From Candidatus Poribacteria bacterium (GTDB taxonomy: Bacteria > Poribacteria > WGA-4E > WGA-3G): DNA of 64,000 nt. The translations under genes and the position numbers were made by a program. The stretch is taken from assembly GCA_026702755.1 (NCBI GenBank), contig JAPPBX010000120.1:1-64000 (forward strand), read 5' to 3'. Position 1 is the first letter of the stretch, and every line of letters begins with the position of its first letter. Below the pieces are notes generated by a model, which had not been told where the DNA came from, made no database searches, and saw only the letters and a list, made by a program, of their open reading frames with translations. This document shows positions 24,598-32,257 of the stretch, one piece after another.

Positions 24598-25536
24598 ATG
24601 AGAACGAAAATCACGTTTTCGACAATTAGTTTTGTGATGTTGCTGATCGCGAGTTTATCCTTTTCCACATCGGTTTTCGCACAGCAGGCACTGGAGAATT
24701 CTATAACAAAAGACATCCCGTTGACGCATCCACATATTGATGGTGATGGTGTGCTAACGTTAGACCTATCTAAGGATTTAGGGCTAACCGCCGACAAAGT
24801 TGTTGAATTCGTCAATGCTCTATCTGTATCTGCAGGAGAGACTGGGACACTTGAAGTTGCTACTAAGGGTGGTACAATTGCACTGCTGAAACCAGCAAAT
24901 TCTTCCATTCATCCCAAGGCACTTGTCCTTCGCGAGATCAAAACTGAACTCGTAGCAGAAGTAGCGGGCGTGGATGGTAAAGATGAAGAGTTTATATTTC
25001 GATTGACACCGCAACCTTTTCCAGACGAATCAATTATCCAGATTAAAAAAGTTGTCTTAATTAAGCTTTACAATACGACCAAAAGTCGAATCAACCTCCA
25101 GGATTGGCAAATTCGATTCACCTCTGGTGTGAACCCCGATGCAACAACTGAAAGGGTTATTGACACAATGAGCAATGTGGATGAAAAGACTTGGGCGCAT
25201 GGCAAACAGCACGATGCACAAAATATATTCTCTGTAAAGAGTCTCATAATGTCTCGTCAGATTGATTTTAAGCTTCTTACCGATCCAATGAAGACAAAGG
25301 ATGAGCAGTTATCAGCTATTTCAGATGGCACTCTGCAGACAGGTTGGAATATCAACATGAAGCCTGTTAAGCCTGAGCCGGTTGGGAATGGATTACCCCA
25401 ATGGATTGAAATTTACAACCGCAAGGATGGAGCAACAACAATCCGGGTTGAGATGCGTGAAACTGATGAACCTGTAGTTCCCCCTGAAAATCCAGAAGTC
25501 ATTATTGATCCTGCACCGCCAACTGAAGATTTCTAA
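24598..25536 (+). CDS. Exported protein, lamin-tail-like
   Basis: A 312-aa protein from ATG 24598 (TGGAGGGAAT upstream). Signal peptide of about 29 residues (ends VFAQ-QA). The middle (about 140-215) contains VVLIKLYNTTKSRINLQDWQI, and near the end PQWIEIYNRKDGATTI. Such phrases occur in lamin-tail domains of Poribacteria-type surface proteins. The tail is acidic and Pro-rich (VPPENPEVI). Probably secreted or surface located; function unknown. It follows the restriction-modification pair by 37 nt and may be read through from it. Confidence 0.65.
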   Translation: MRTKITFSTISFVMLLIASLSFSTSVFAQQALENSITKDIPLTHPHIDGDGVLTLDLSKDLGLTADKVVEFVNALSVSAGETGTLEVATKGGTIALLKPANSSIHPKALVLREIKTELVAEVAGVDGKDEEFIFRLTPQPFPDESIIQIKKVVLIKLYNTTKSRINLQDWQIRFTSGVNPDATTERVIDTMSNVDEKTWAHGKQHDAQNIFSVKSLIMSRQIDFKLLTDPMKTKDEQLSAISDGTLQTGWNINMKPVKPEPVGNGLPQWIEIYNRKDGATTIRVEMRETDEPVVPPENPEVIIDPAPPTEDF

Positions 25537-25573
25537 AAGAATTAAGCAAGACTCGTTTTGTAATTTTTCTACA

Positions 25574-25602
25574 GGGGCGGTGCTTCTGTGCCGTCCCTTT
25601 TA
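25574..25602 (+). terminator. Rho-independent terminator
   Basis: GGGGCGGTGC - TTCT - GTGCCGTCCC (25574-25597, with G-U pairs) followed by TTTT. It closes the exported protein unit. It lies just outside the 3' end of the small minus-strand gene. Confidence 0.7.
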
Positions 25603-25626
25603 GTTCGGTTTGAAGCGTCGCTGTCC

Positions 25627-25797
25627 TTATAGTTTCTCTTTTAAGAAACTGAGTGCCTCGTCAAGAATCAATAAGAAGAAACCTCCGTAAATTATTATTA
25701 CGGCTTCAAAACCAGACAGTCCGACACCGTTTGTGATTGATGCAATAACAACAAGCAGCATTAGGATATAAATAACGGCTTGTCTGAAAGTTCGCAT
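25627..25797 (-). CDS. 56-residue membrane protein
   Basis: ATG 25797 has AAGGAG 6 nt upstream and the frame ends TAA at 25627. The product starts MRTFRQAVIYILMLL, has two hydrophobic helices (about 8-24 and 28-45) and a charged tail DEALSFLKEKL. It lies 12 nt after the alcohol dehydrogenase stop on the same strand, so it is probably the last gene of that unit. No family recognised. Confidence 0.6.
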   Translation of the reverse strand: MRTFRQAVIYILMLLVVIASITNGVGLSGFEAVIIIYGGFFLLILDEALSFLKEKL

Positions 25798-25809
25798 GAT
25801 GTCTCCTTG

Positions 25810-26892
25810 TTAAGTCAAATCAAGCACACTCCGTGCGACTTCACCTTTTGCCAAAGCCTCAAATGCATCGTTAATCCCTTCCAGGGGATAGGTGCGCGTG
25901 ACGAGTTCGTCCAGTTTGAGTTGTCCGCCTTTATAGAGCGAGACCAAACGCGGGAAGTCCACATGTGGGCGCGCGGTTCCATACATCGAACCGATAACCA
26001 TTTTCTCCGGCATCAGCATCCGTGCGTCGAATTCGACAGGGGTGTTCTCGGGTGCGTGTCCGACGAAAACCGTCAGACCTCTGCTCCGTGTGCAGAGAAT
26101 CGCTTGCCGGAATGTTTCACCGATCAACCCGATTGCCTCAAACGCATAATGGACACCACGTCCATTCGTAATTTCCCTAATCTGTTCTACGGGGTCTGCT
26201 TTGGCGGCGTTAACGGTGTGGGTGGCACCGAACTGCCTACCGAGTTCAAGTTTGTTGTCGAGTACATCGACTGCGATAATCGGTTCGCCGCCAGAAAGGG
26301 CAGCACCTTGGATGCAATTGAGTCCGACCCCACCGCATCCGAAGACAGCGACTGAACTGCCGGGCGCGACTTGTGCTGTATTGATAGCCGCACCAACACC
26401 CGTCATTACGCCACACCCGATGAGCGCGGCTTGGGCAAACGGCATGTCCTTATCGATAGGAACAACTGCATCCTGTGGGACAAGCGTCTCAGTCCCGAAC
26501 GTTCCTAATCCGGACATCTGGTCTATCTCTCGTCCACTCGATTTTATAGCCGGTTTGCCTGATCCGTCAGCGGGAAGCGCACACAAATTCGGATATCCTT
26601 TCTGACACATCTCACAGTATCCACAGTTCCGTTTCCATGAAAGGATAACATGATCGCCGACTTCCACTTGAGTTACATCGCTTCCGATCTCTTCTACAAC
26701 ACCAGCACCTTCATGTCCCAGGATAACAGGTAACCTGACGAAGGGCCAATCCCCCTTAACGACATGCCAATCGGAATGACAGACACCACTCGCTACCAAT
26801 CGCACCCGTACCTGATTCGCACTTGGACGCGGTAGGTCAAACTCTTCAATTTTTAAATGCGTGTCGGTTTCGTATAATACTGCAGCTTTCAT
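25810..26892 (-). CDS. Zinc-dependent alcohol dehydrogenase
   Basis: A 360-aa medium-chain dehydrogenase. Catalytic zinc ligands are C38 (GVCHSD) and H60-E61 (GHEGAG). Structural zinc cysteines are C90, C93, C96 and C104 (CGYCEMCQKGYPNLC). The Rossmann motif is VAVFGCGGVGLN with an acidic residue after beta-2 (IIAVDVLDNK), indicating NAD. It is close to the class III / aryl- and formaldehyde-type branch, but substrate cannot be read. Cytoplasmic. ATG 26892 has CGGAGGAACCCC upstream. Confidence 0.85.
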   Translation of the reverse strand: MKAAVLYETDTHLKIEEFDLPRPSANQVRVRLVASGVCHSDWHVVKGDWPFVRLPVILGHEGAGVVEEIGSDVTQVEVGDHVILSWKRNCGYCEMCQKGYPNLCALPADGSGKPAIKSSGREIDQMSGLGTFGTETLVPQDAVVPIDKDMPFAQAALIGCGVMTGVGAAINTAQVAPGSSVAVFGCGGVGLNCIQGAALSGGEPIIAVDVLDNKLELGRQFGATHTVNAAKADPVEQIREITNGRGVHYAFEAIGLIGETFRQAILCTRSRGLTVFVGHAPENTPVEFDARMLMPEKMVIGSMYGTARPHVDFPRLVSLYKGGQLKLDELVTRTYPLEGINDAFEALAKGEVARSVLDLT

Positions 26893-26928
26893 GGGGTTCC
26901 TCCGAAGTTTTATATGGCGAGATCCAAT

Positions 26929-27489
26929 CTACTTTCGCTGAAAATAGAGGCTGTCCTGAAGGAAAGGGATTAAAGCAAAAGTTATTGCTTGCGTGTAATT
27001 TTGGAGTCTATCTATTTCTCCGTTTGTAAAGAATCCGCTGGCACTCTGTTTCTCTTTTGTGTTGGTATCTTTCGCGAGTTCATCAATAATGTGTGCTAAT
27101 TCGATACCTGCCAAAAATTTCTCTACGATCCAGTCAGGCAATTCGTACAATCCACTCGTGCTGAAACTGTCTCGGTGCTGCGAATCCAGTATATGGATGA
27201 CGGTAAATTGGAACCACCTTTTGTGCAATTGAAGGACTCCACCTTCAATGCCGACAAAAAAGTCAGCATTGAGGCACTGTTCATCGTTGATCCGTTTTGC
27301 GTGTTCCGCACGGTTCTTGGCACCTGTGAATGTGTCTTCATTAAAAGGCTGGACGGAAACGCCAGAATCGACACGTAATCCCTTGATCTCCACAGGTTTG
27401 AAAAATTTTGAAAAACTTCGTCTCGCACTCTCAATTTTTACTTTGTTTTCTGAACCGATTAGAATTTTAGTGGGGGTCATAGGTATCAT
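26929..27489 (-). CDS. yjjX: Inosine/xanthosine triphosphatase (YjjX/DUF84 family)
   Basis: A 186-aa protein from ATG 27489 (AAAGGTGAT upstream; ATG 27480 also possible). It starts with TKILIGSENKVKIESARRSF, then VDSGVSVQPFNEDTFTGAKNRAEHAK and FFVGIEGGV, all hallmarks of the YjjX NTPase family, which removes non-canonical ITP/XTP from the nucleotide pool. E. coli YjjX is near 170 aa, so the length fits. Cytoplasmic house-cleaning enzyme. Its promoter region is back to back with that of the lipoprotein at 27630. Confidence 0.8.
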   Translation of the reverse strand: MIPMTPTKILIGSENKVKIESARRSFSKFFKPVEIKGLRVDSGVSVQPFNEDTFTGAKNRAEHAKRINDEQCLNADFFVGIEGGVLQLHKRWFQFTVIHILDSQHRDSFSTSGLYELPDWIVEKFLAGIELAHIIDELAKDTNTKEKQSASGFFTNGEIDRLQNYTQAITFALIPFLQDSLYFQRK

Positions 27490-27528
27490 TATATCACCTT
27501 TAGAAAAAGATACAAAGCGGATTTTAGA

Positions 27529-27558
27529 TTGACATCTGTCCCCTAAAAACGGTATAAT
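27529..27558 (+). promoter_or_regulatory. Sigma70-type promoter
   Basis: TTGACA (27529-27534), 18-bp spacer, TATAAT (27553-27558). It drives the lipoprotein gene at 27630 (AGAGGAG ribosome site) and perhaps the downstream permease. Confidence 0.75.
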
Positions 27559-27629
27559 AAACAGGTGAAGTGGGTTTCTATAGGAAATCTGCAAGCTGCC
27601 CTTAAAAAATGTGAAAGAGGAGAATTAAC

Positions 27630-28148
27630 GTGTTTCGTTTTAACTTGCCTCGCAAGTTTATACTAAAAGGTCAGAGAATCGCGTTCGTTGGTATCTGCGT
27701 TCTTGCTATGTTTTCGTGTGGGAGCGGCGTGATTCAGAATTTTGAGGGCATCCAACTTCAATCGGACCCGCGCGTTGACAGGATCGATCTACGGATTTAT
27801 CTGGTTGACAAAAATGGAATACCGCTGATATGGAACCAAAGCATTCTCAGCCCAAGTGTCGGCGTGAGTACGATCTCTGAGGCGGACTTTACCACCAGTG
27901 CCCAAGTTTACTCCATGCGCAATGGGGTGCAACATAAAAAGGTCTACGATGGACGACTCATTGATCTCCGTTGGTCTCAGGAACTCAATCGACTCGATCG
28001 GCTCATGACCGCAGAGATTCCACGCTACTTAATAGAGGAAGATCCAGAGCGCGATACACCTTTAGGGATCATCACCGTTGAAATCCAGACGGAAAAACAG
28101 GGGCCCTTCTCGGATACCTTAGAAAGAACCGCCATCTACAAGTATTAA
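27630..28148 (+). CDS. Lipoprotein of unknown function
   Basis: A 172-aa protein starting at codon GTG 27630. Signal sequence of about 29 residues with lipobox MFSC. The mature part is a beta-rich domain (VDRIDLRIYLVDKNGIPLIW ... TPLGIITVEIQT) reminiscent of a C2-like or Ig-like fold, but no family is recognised. It is followed 108 nt later by an ABC permease gene on the same strand. Confidence 0.7.
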   Translation: MFRFNLPRKFILKGQRIAFVGICVLAMFSCGSGVIQNFEGIQLQSDPRVDRIDLRIYLVDKNGIPLIWNQSILSPSVGVSTISEADFTTSAQVYSMRNGVQHKKVYDGRLIDLRWSQELNRLDRLMTAEIPRYLIEEDPERDTPLGIITVEIQTEKQGPFSDTLERTAIYKY

Positions 28149-28220
28149 GATGGTTGTCAATTATCGGTTACAAGAGGATTCTGTTAGACGAGGGGAAACG
28201 CCCAAGCAAAAACACCTCCT

Positions 28221-28245
28221 AACTGAAAACTGACCACTGAAAACT
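28221..28245. repeat. CTGA-type short repeat
   Basis: AACTGAAAACTGACCACTGAAAACT, an imperfect tandem of ACTGA-AAA/CC units between the lipoprotein and permease genes. Similar CAGT/CTGA-rich tracts occur at 36235-36266. Confidence 0.45.
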
Positions 28246-28256
28246 ACTAAAAAAAT

Positions 28257-29102
28257 ATGCCTATTCACACGCAGGACTACCGACATTGGGAAGGAAAACT
28301 CAACCCCAGCCATTATACACGCTGGTGGATTATTGCAAAAGCAGAACTGAAACTGCTTGCACAACGCAAAATTGTCCGACTCATCGTTGCTATTCCGCCC
28401 GTAATCTACATCTTGGCTCACGCCGTAATTATCTATATCGTTAATCAGTTTCCAGGTTCCGTGCTTCCAATCAACATTGACGTTGTATTTTTCAAAAATT
28501 TCCTATTTAACGCCTCACTTTTCATCGCACTGATTGCTGTTTTTGGGGGGTCCGGGTTAATCGCCACGGATCTGAAGAACAACACGCTCTCCCTTTATCT
28601 ATCCAAACCGATTTCATGGATCGATTACCTTATAGGGAAATTTGCTGTCATGGGTATATTGCTTAGCTGTCTTACACTGATCCCAGGGCTTTTGTTGTTT
28701 CTTGAACACGTGCTGTTAACCGATACCTCCTTTCTAAAAGAGAATTATTGGATGCCTTTTTCAATCATCGCCTATTCCATAATTATCATCCTCGTTTCCA
28801 GCCTGTTGATGTTGGTGTTTTCATCGCTCACCTCAAACTCTCGCTATGCCATAATAGGCTTCTGCGCTGTGTGGTTCGGTACGCCTGTTATCTATGAAAT
28901 CCTCAAAGTCATTACACGCACCAGCAAAGTGGCTTTAGTGTCTATTTGGGCGAACTACGATATTCTCGGCACAGCCCTATTTGCCGTTTCACGTAACTAT
29001 GCCGTGCATTGGGTCTGGGCACTCCTCACCCAAGTTGCCCTGATAGCCCTCTGTATCTTCGTTCTTCACCGTCGGATCCGCGCTGTCGAAATTGTTAAGT
29101 AA
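28257..29102 (+). CDS. ABC-2 type transporter permease
   Basis: A 281-aa membrane protein with six predicted helices (about residues 44-64, 85-105, 130-150, 175-195, 202-220, 250-268). The GSGLIATDLKNNTLSLYLSKPISWIDYLIGKF stretch is typical of ABC-2 permeases. No Shine-Dalgarno is evident before ATG 28257 and no ATPase gene lies next to it. The lipoprotein upstream may be co-transcribed. Substrate unknown. Confidence 0.75.
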   Translation: MPIHTQDYRHWEGKLNPSHYTRWWIIAKAELKLLAQRKIVRLIVAIPPVIYILAHAVIIYIVNQFPGSVLPINIDVVFFKNFLFNASLFIALIAVFGGSGLIATDLKNNTLSLYLSKPISWIDYLIGKFAVMGILLSCLTLIPGLLLFLEHVLLTDTSFLKENYWMPFSIIAYSIIIILVSSLLMLVFSSLTSNSRYAIIGFCAVWFGTPVIYEILKVITRTSKVALVSIWANYDILGTALFAVSRNYAVHWVWALLTQVALIALCIFVLHRRIRAVEIVK

Positions 29103-29112
29103 CTATTGCATC

Positions 29113-29134
29113 GCGATTCGGAGATCGCTCCTAC
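29113..29134 (+). repeat. REP-like palindrome, copy 4, between convergent genes
   Basis: GCGAT-TCGGAG-ATCGC then TCCTAC, filling most of the 35-bp gap between the permease and amidohydrolase stops. In this position it could stop or stabilise both transcripts. Confidence 0.7.
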
Positions 29135-29137
29135 GGG

Positions 29138-29998
29138 TTACCGTAATCTGGCACCGTTCGCATCCCACATCTCAGACTCCGAATAAACTTGCGGCGGCGT
29201 TAGCGGTGTTAGCGTTGGCACCCAGTCCGCGCGGAATTGCTGAACCAATCGTACTGCGTTCTGGTAGGCGATCTGTTCCTTCGTTTGATCGTCAATCTGT
29301 GCAGATTCGATCTGTGCTTGGACGAGCCGAAAATCGTAGTACGGCAGATCGCTGCCGAACATAATTCTATCTTTGTTGAGATTATTGACGAGATGCACGA
29401 GATCCCAACTTGCATCTGCGCCTTCCGGTTTTTGCGCGACATCAAACCAGATATTCTCCTGTTTTCCACACTGCTCGATAGCATCAAGATGCCCCGCTTT
29501 GTTCATTGAAACATGCCCGATGATAAACGTTATTGACGGGAACCTTCGGGCGTAAGCAGCAATATTTTGAGTGGAACCTGCCTGATGGAGTAGACATAGT
29601 CCATTGTGCATCGCTACCACTTCCAAGAATCCGTAGAGTTCACCACCGAGTGAATGTCCAGAGAGTCCCGGATGGCACATAAATCCGACTAAGCCATCTT
29701 CCTGCATGGCTCTATCTAATTCGTCACAGCCTGCCTGCTCGTGTCGAACTTCGGCCATCCCAAGTCCAATCGGAAAGCGTTCTGGATACAGCCTGCATGC
29801 ATTGGCGATTGTCTCGTGTTGCGCGCGTGTATCCAGAACGCCACGTGCCTGTGGGGAGCCGCCTGTTGGGCACGGAATCGCCCCGATAACGTTGGCGGAA
29901 GCCATCCGCGCGAGACAGCGTCCGACACTCTGACCCACAGTCGGTGCGCGTGATACCGTCATGCCGATATGACAGTGTACATCAAAATACGGGTACAT
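29138..29998 (-). CDS. Amidohydrolase-family metal-dependent hydrolase
   Basis: A 286-aa TIM-barrel protein of the Amidohydro_2 type. Metal-binding HxH appears at DVHCHIG (about residues 6-12), with later histidines in GFMCHPGLSGHS, LLHQAG and FIIGHVSMNKAGH, and the terminal Asp in IMFGSDLPYYD. Relatives hydrolyse or decarboxylate small cyclic or aromatic acids. It lies 21 nt after the stop of nothing on its strand but 21 nt downstream of the PhyH gene (30020) in transcription order, so a PhyH-amidohydrolase unit is likely. Confidence 0.8.
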   Translation of the reverse strand: MYPYFDVHCHIGMTVSRAPTVGQSVGRCLARMASANVIGAIPCPTGGSPQARGVLDTRAQHETIANACRLYPERFPIGLGMAEVRHEQAGCDELDRAMQEDGLVGFMCHPGLSGHSLGGELYGFLEVVAMHNGLCLLHQAGSTQNIAAYARRFPSITFIIGHVSMNKAGHLDAIEQCGKQENIWFDVAQKPEGADASWDLVHLVNNLNKDRIMFGSDLPYYDFRLVQAQIESAQIDDQTKEQIAYQNAVRLVQQFRADWVPTLTPLTPPQVYSESEMWDANGARLR

Positions 29999-30019
29999 AG
30001 GTTATCCTTTCGGAAGAGA

Positions 30020-30787
30020 TTAAAATTCCGGGACAGGTGCGTATGTATTAAAACCGTCTGTCCTATCTTCACCTTGCAGCAGATAAATATGGTGCTTGCG
30101 CCGCCACTCCGCACCCGGATAACGAACATTCGCAGGCATGTAGCGCATTGTATAGCCACATCGCCGTTTCTGTGAGACGTTCGGGCTGGAGTTGTGGATG
30201 GTCCACGCATCGTGAAAATGAGACTCACCGACTTCCAATTCCAAATTGACCACTTTTGATGTATCGAGGTCTGCCTCCACAACTTCGCTTCCGAAGAGAT
30301 TATTTGTGCGATCAACCTCTTCATAGCGACGATCACGTAATCTGTGGCTGCCGGCGATGACGCGCATACAACCGTTTTCAACCTTCGATTCATCCACGGC
30401 TAACCACATTGTGATAACGTGCATCGGATCAAGAGACTTACCCCAGTAAACACCGTCTTGGTGCCATGGAACTGCCATGCCATCGTGTTCCCGTTTGCTG
30501 ATGAAATGGCTCGACCAGAGGACAATATCCGGTCCGATAAACCGTTCGATGACTTTCAACACCCGTGGATGCGTCAGGTATTTGAACAAAAAGGGATGCT
30601 CGAAATGCGGTACATCCATCTGTTCTGGACGTCTACCTTCCGGCAGATTCTCAATCATCTCGTCCACGTAGTCTCGGAGTGTATCCAACTCCTCTTTCGT
30701 GAAGATGCGTCCAAATGTAATATACCCATTTTCGTTGTAAAATTCGACCTGCTCGTCAGAGACACTCGTTTCCAGTTGCCAATCCAT
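30020..30787 (-). CDS. Phytanoyl-CoA dioxygenase (PhyH) family protein
   Basis: A 255-aa protein from ATG 30787 (TGGAGGTAAG upstream). It starts with the typical EQVEFYNENGYITFGRIFTKEEL, and has the iron motif HxD in AVPWHQDGVYWG, the distal His in FHDAWTIHNSSPNVS, and the 2-oxoglutarate Arg in KRRCGYTMRYMP. The CMRVIAGSHR motif is typical. Substrate unknown. Transcribed with the amidohydrolase 21 nt downstream. Confidence 0.85.
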   Translation of the reverse strand: MDWQLETSVSDEQVEFYNENGYITFGRIFTKEELDTLRDYVDEMIENLPEGRRPEQMDVPHFEHPFLFKYLTHPRVLKVIERFIGPDIVLWSSHFISKREHDGMAVPWHQDGVYWGKSLDPMHVITMWLAVDESKVENGCMRVIAGSHRLRDRRYEEVDRTNNLFGSEVVEADLDTSKVVNLELEVGESHFHDAWTIHNSSPNVSQKRRCGYTMRYMPANVRYPGAEWRRKHHIYLLQGEDRTDGFNTYAPVPEF

Positions 30788-30930
30788 TTTTCTTACCTCC
30801 AAGATTATGTTAGATTTTGGCACAAAAGTGCCTCGGATGTCAAGCAATTTTTCAGTTTCCAAGTCCATTTAACTCTCCGTTTTAGGTAGAGCGTCGGGAT
30901 CCAGGAATCCGTCTTACTGAAGAACTGAAC

Positions 30931-30959
30931 TTGACAAATCGCTGTGCTTGTGATAGACT
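30931..30959 (+). promoter_or_regulatory. Promoter very close to the glycerate kinase start
   Basis: TTGACA (30931-30936), 17-bp spacer, TAGACT (30954-30959). The ATG is at 30967, so the start of transcription would fall at or next to the start codon, giving a leaderless or nearly leaderless message. No Shine-Dalgarno is visible. Confidence 0.6.
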
Positions 30960-30966
30960 TTCGGTT

Positions 30967-32115
30967 ATGAAGATTATAGTTGCGCCTGATTCATTCAAGG
31001 GGAGCGTGAGTGCGCTTGAAGCCGCGTATGCAATCGAGCAGGGACTCCGTCGCGTGTTTCCCGATGCCGTTATTGAAAAAATTCCGATGGCGGACGGTGG
31101 CGAAGGGACGGTGCAGTCGCTCGTTGATGCCACCGGTGGGCATATTCAAACACATCGTGTGGTTGCGCCTCTCGAAAACGAGGTTGACGCGCAATTCGGT
31201 ATCCTTGCAGGTGAAGAAACCGCTGTCATTGAGATGGCATCTGCCTCCGGTCTCACACTTGTTCCAGCGGATAAACGTAATCCACTTCGCACGACGACCT
31301 ACGGCACTGGACAACTTATCCGCGCTGCTTTGGAAGCAGGATGCAGACGCTTAATCATCGGTATCGGTGGGAGTGCTACAAACGACGGTGGTGCCGGAAT
31401 GGCGGAGGCACTCGGTGTACGATTACTGGATGCCGACGGCGCGCAGATTCCGCGCGGTGGGGCAGGGCTTGGACAGTTAGCGTCGATAGATATAACGGGT
31501 TTACACCCCGCTATCGCTGAAACCGAAACAGTCGTCGCGTGTGATGTCAACAACCCTTTGACCGGTCCCGATGGTGCATCGCACGTTTATGGACCGCAGA
31601 AGGGTGCTACGCCTGAAATGATTGAAACCTTGGATCAACATCTCGCACATTTTGACTCCGTCTTGACGCGGACTCTCGGAAAGTCCTTCAATGATGTTCC
31701 GGGCGCGGGCGCGGCTGGTGGGTTAGGTGCAGGGTTGATGGCATTTCTCAACGCGGAATTGCAACTCGGTGTTGATATTATGATTGATGCCGTTAACCTT
31801 GAAGAACGGGTGAAAGGTGCGTCCGTTGTTTTCACGGGTGAAGGGCAACTGGACTTTCAGACAGCGTTTGGGAAAACACCTGTTGGGGTTGCAAAGGTCG
31901 CGAAGGCACGTAATATCCCTGTCATTGCGATTGCTGGCGGCATCGCTGAAGGGGCTGAGGCGGTTTACGACGCAGGTATTGATGCAATGTTAGGCATCGT
32001 CCAAGAGCCGATGTCTCTTGAAGAGGCCGTCGGAGACGCGTCGCGGTTGATCGCTGACACAGCAGAACAGGCTGCACGGTTAATTAGAATTGGCCAGGGT
32101 GAACTTTTTAGGTAG
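30967..32115 (+). CDS. Glycerate kinase (GarK/GlxK family)
   Basis: A 382-aa protein. The conserved start MKIIVAPDSFKGS.SA.EAA fixes ATG 30967. Further signatures are KIPMADGGEGTV, IGIGGSATNDGGAGMA, DVNNPLTGP.GA, PGAGAAGGLG and FTGEGQLD.QT..GK.P.GVA. It phosphorylates D-glycerate to 2-phosphoglycerate, linking sugar-acid breakdown (galactarate, glyoxylate routes) to glycolysis in the cytoplasm. Length agrees with the usual ~380 aa. A strong hairpin terminator follows. Confidence 0.9.
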   Translation: MKIIVAPDSFKGSVSALEAAYAIEQGLRRVFPDAVIEKIPMADGGEGTVQSLVDATGGHIQTHRVVAPLENEVDAQFGILAGEETAVIEMASASGLTLVPADKRNPLRTTTYGTGQLIRAALEAGCRRLIIGIGGSATNDGGAGMAEALGVRLLDADGAQIPRGGAGLGQLASIDITGLHPAIAETETVVACDVNNPLTGPDGASHVYGPQKGATPEMIETLDQHLAHFDSVLTRTLGKSFNDVPGAGAAGGLGAGLMAFLNAELQLGVDIMIDAVNLEERVKGASVVFTGEGQLDFQTAFGKTPVGVAKVAKARNIPVIAIAGGIAEGAEAVYDAGIDAMLGIVQEPMSLEEAVGDASRLIADTAEQAARLIRIGQGELFR

Positions 32116-32187
32116 GTTAAGGCTAAGGTAAAAGAAAAATGGGAAGGGCGGAAGGATGGAAGAGTTTGACTGGAAGGATGGAAGCGT

Positions 32188-32229
32188 GAAAGAATGGAAG
32201 CACTCCATCTTTCCATTCTTCCTTTTTTC
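32188..32229. terminator. Terminator between glycerate kinase and sulfatase genes
   Basis: GAAAGAATGGAA (32188-32199) pairs with TTCCATTCTT (32211-32220), then CC and six T residues. It sits between two convergent genes. The surrounding DNA repeats GGAAGGATGGAAG-type purine-rich units. Confidence 0.65.
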
Positions 32230-32257
32230 CATCCTCTTTTTCCAATCAATATACATC

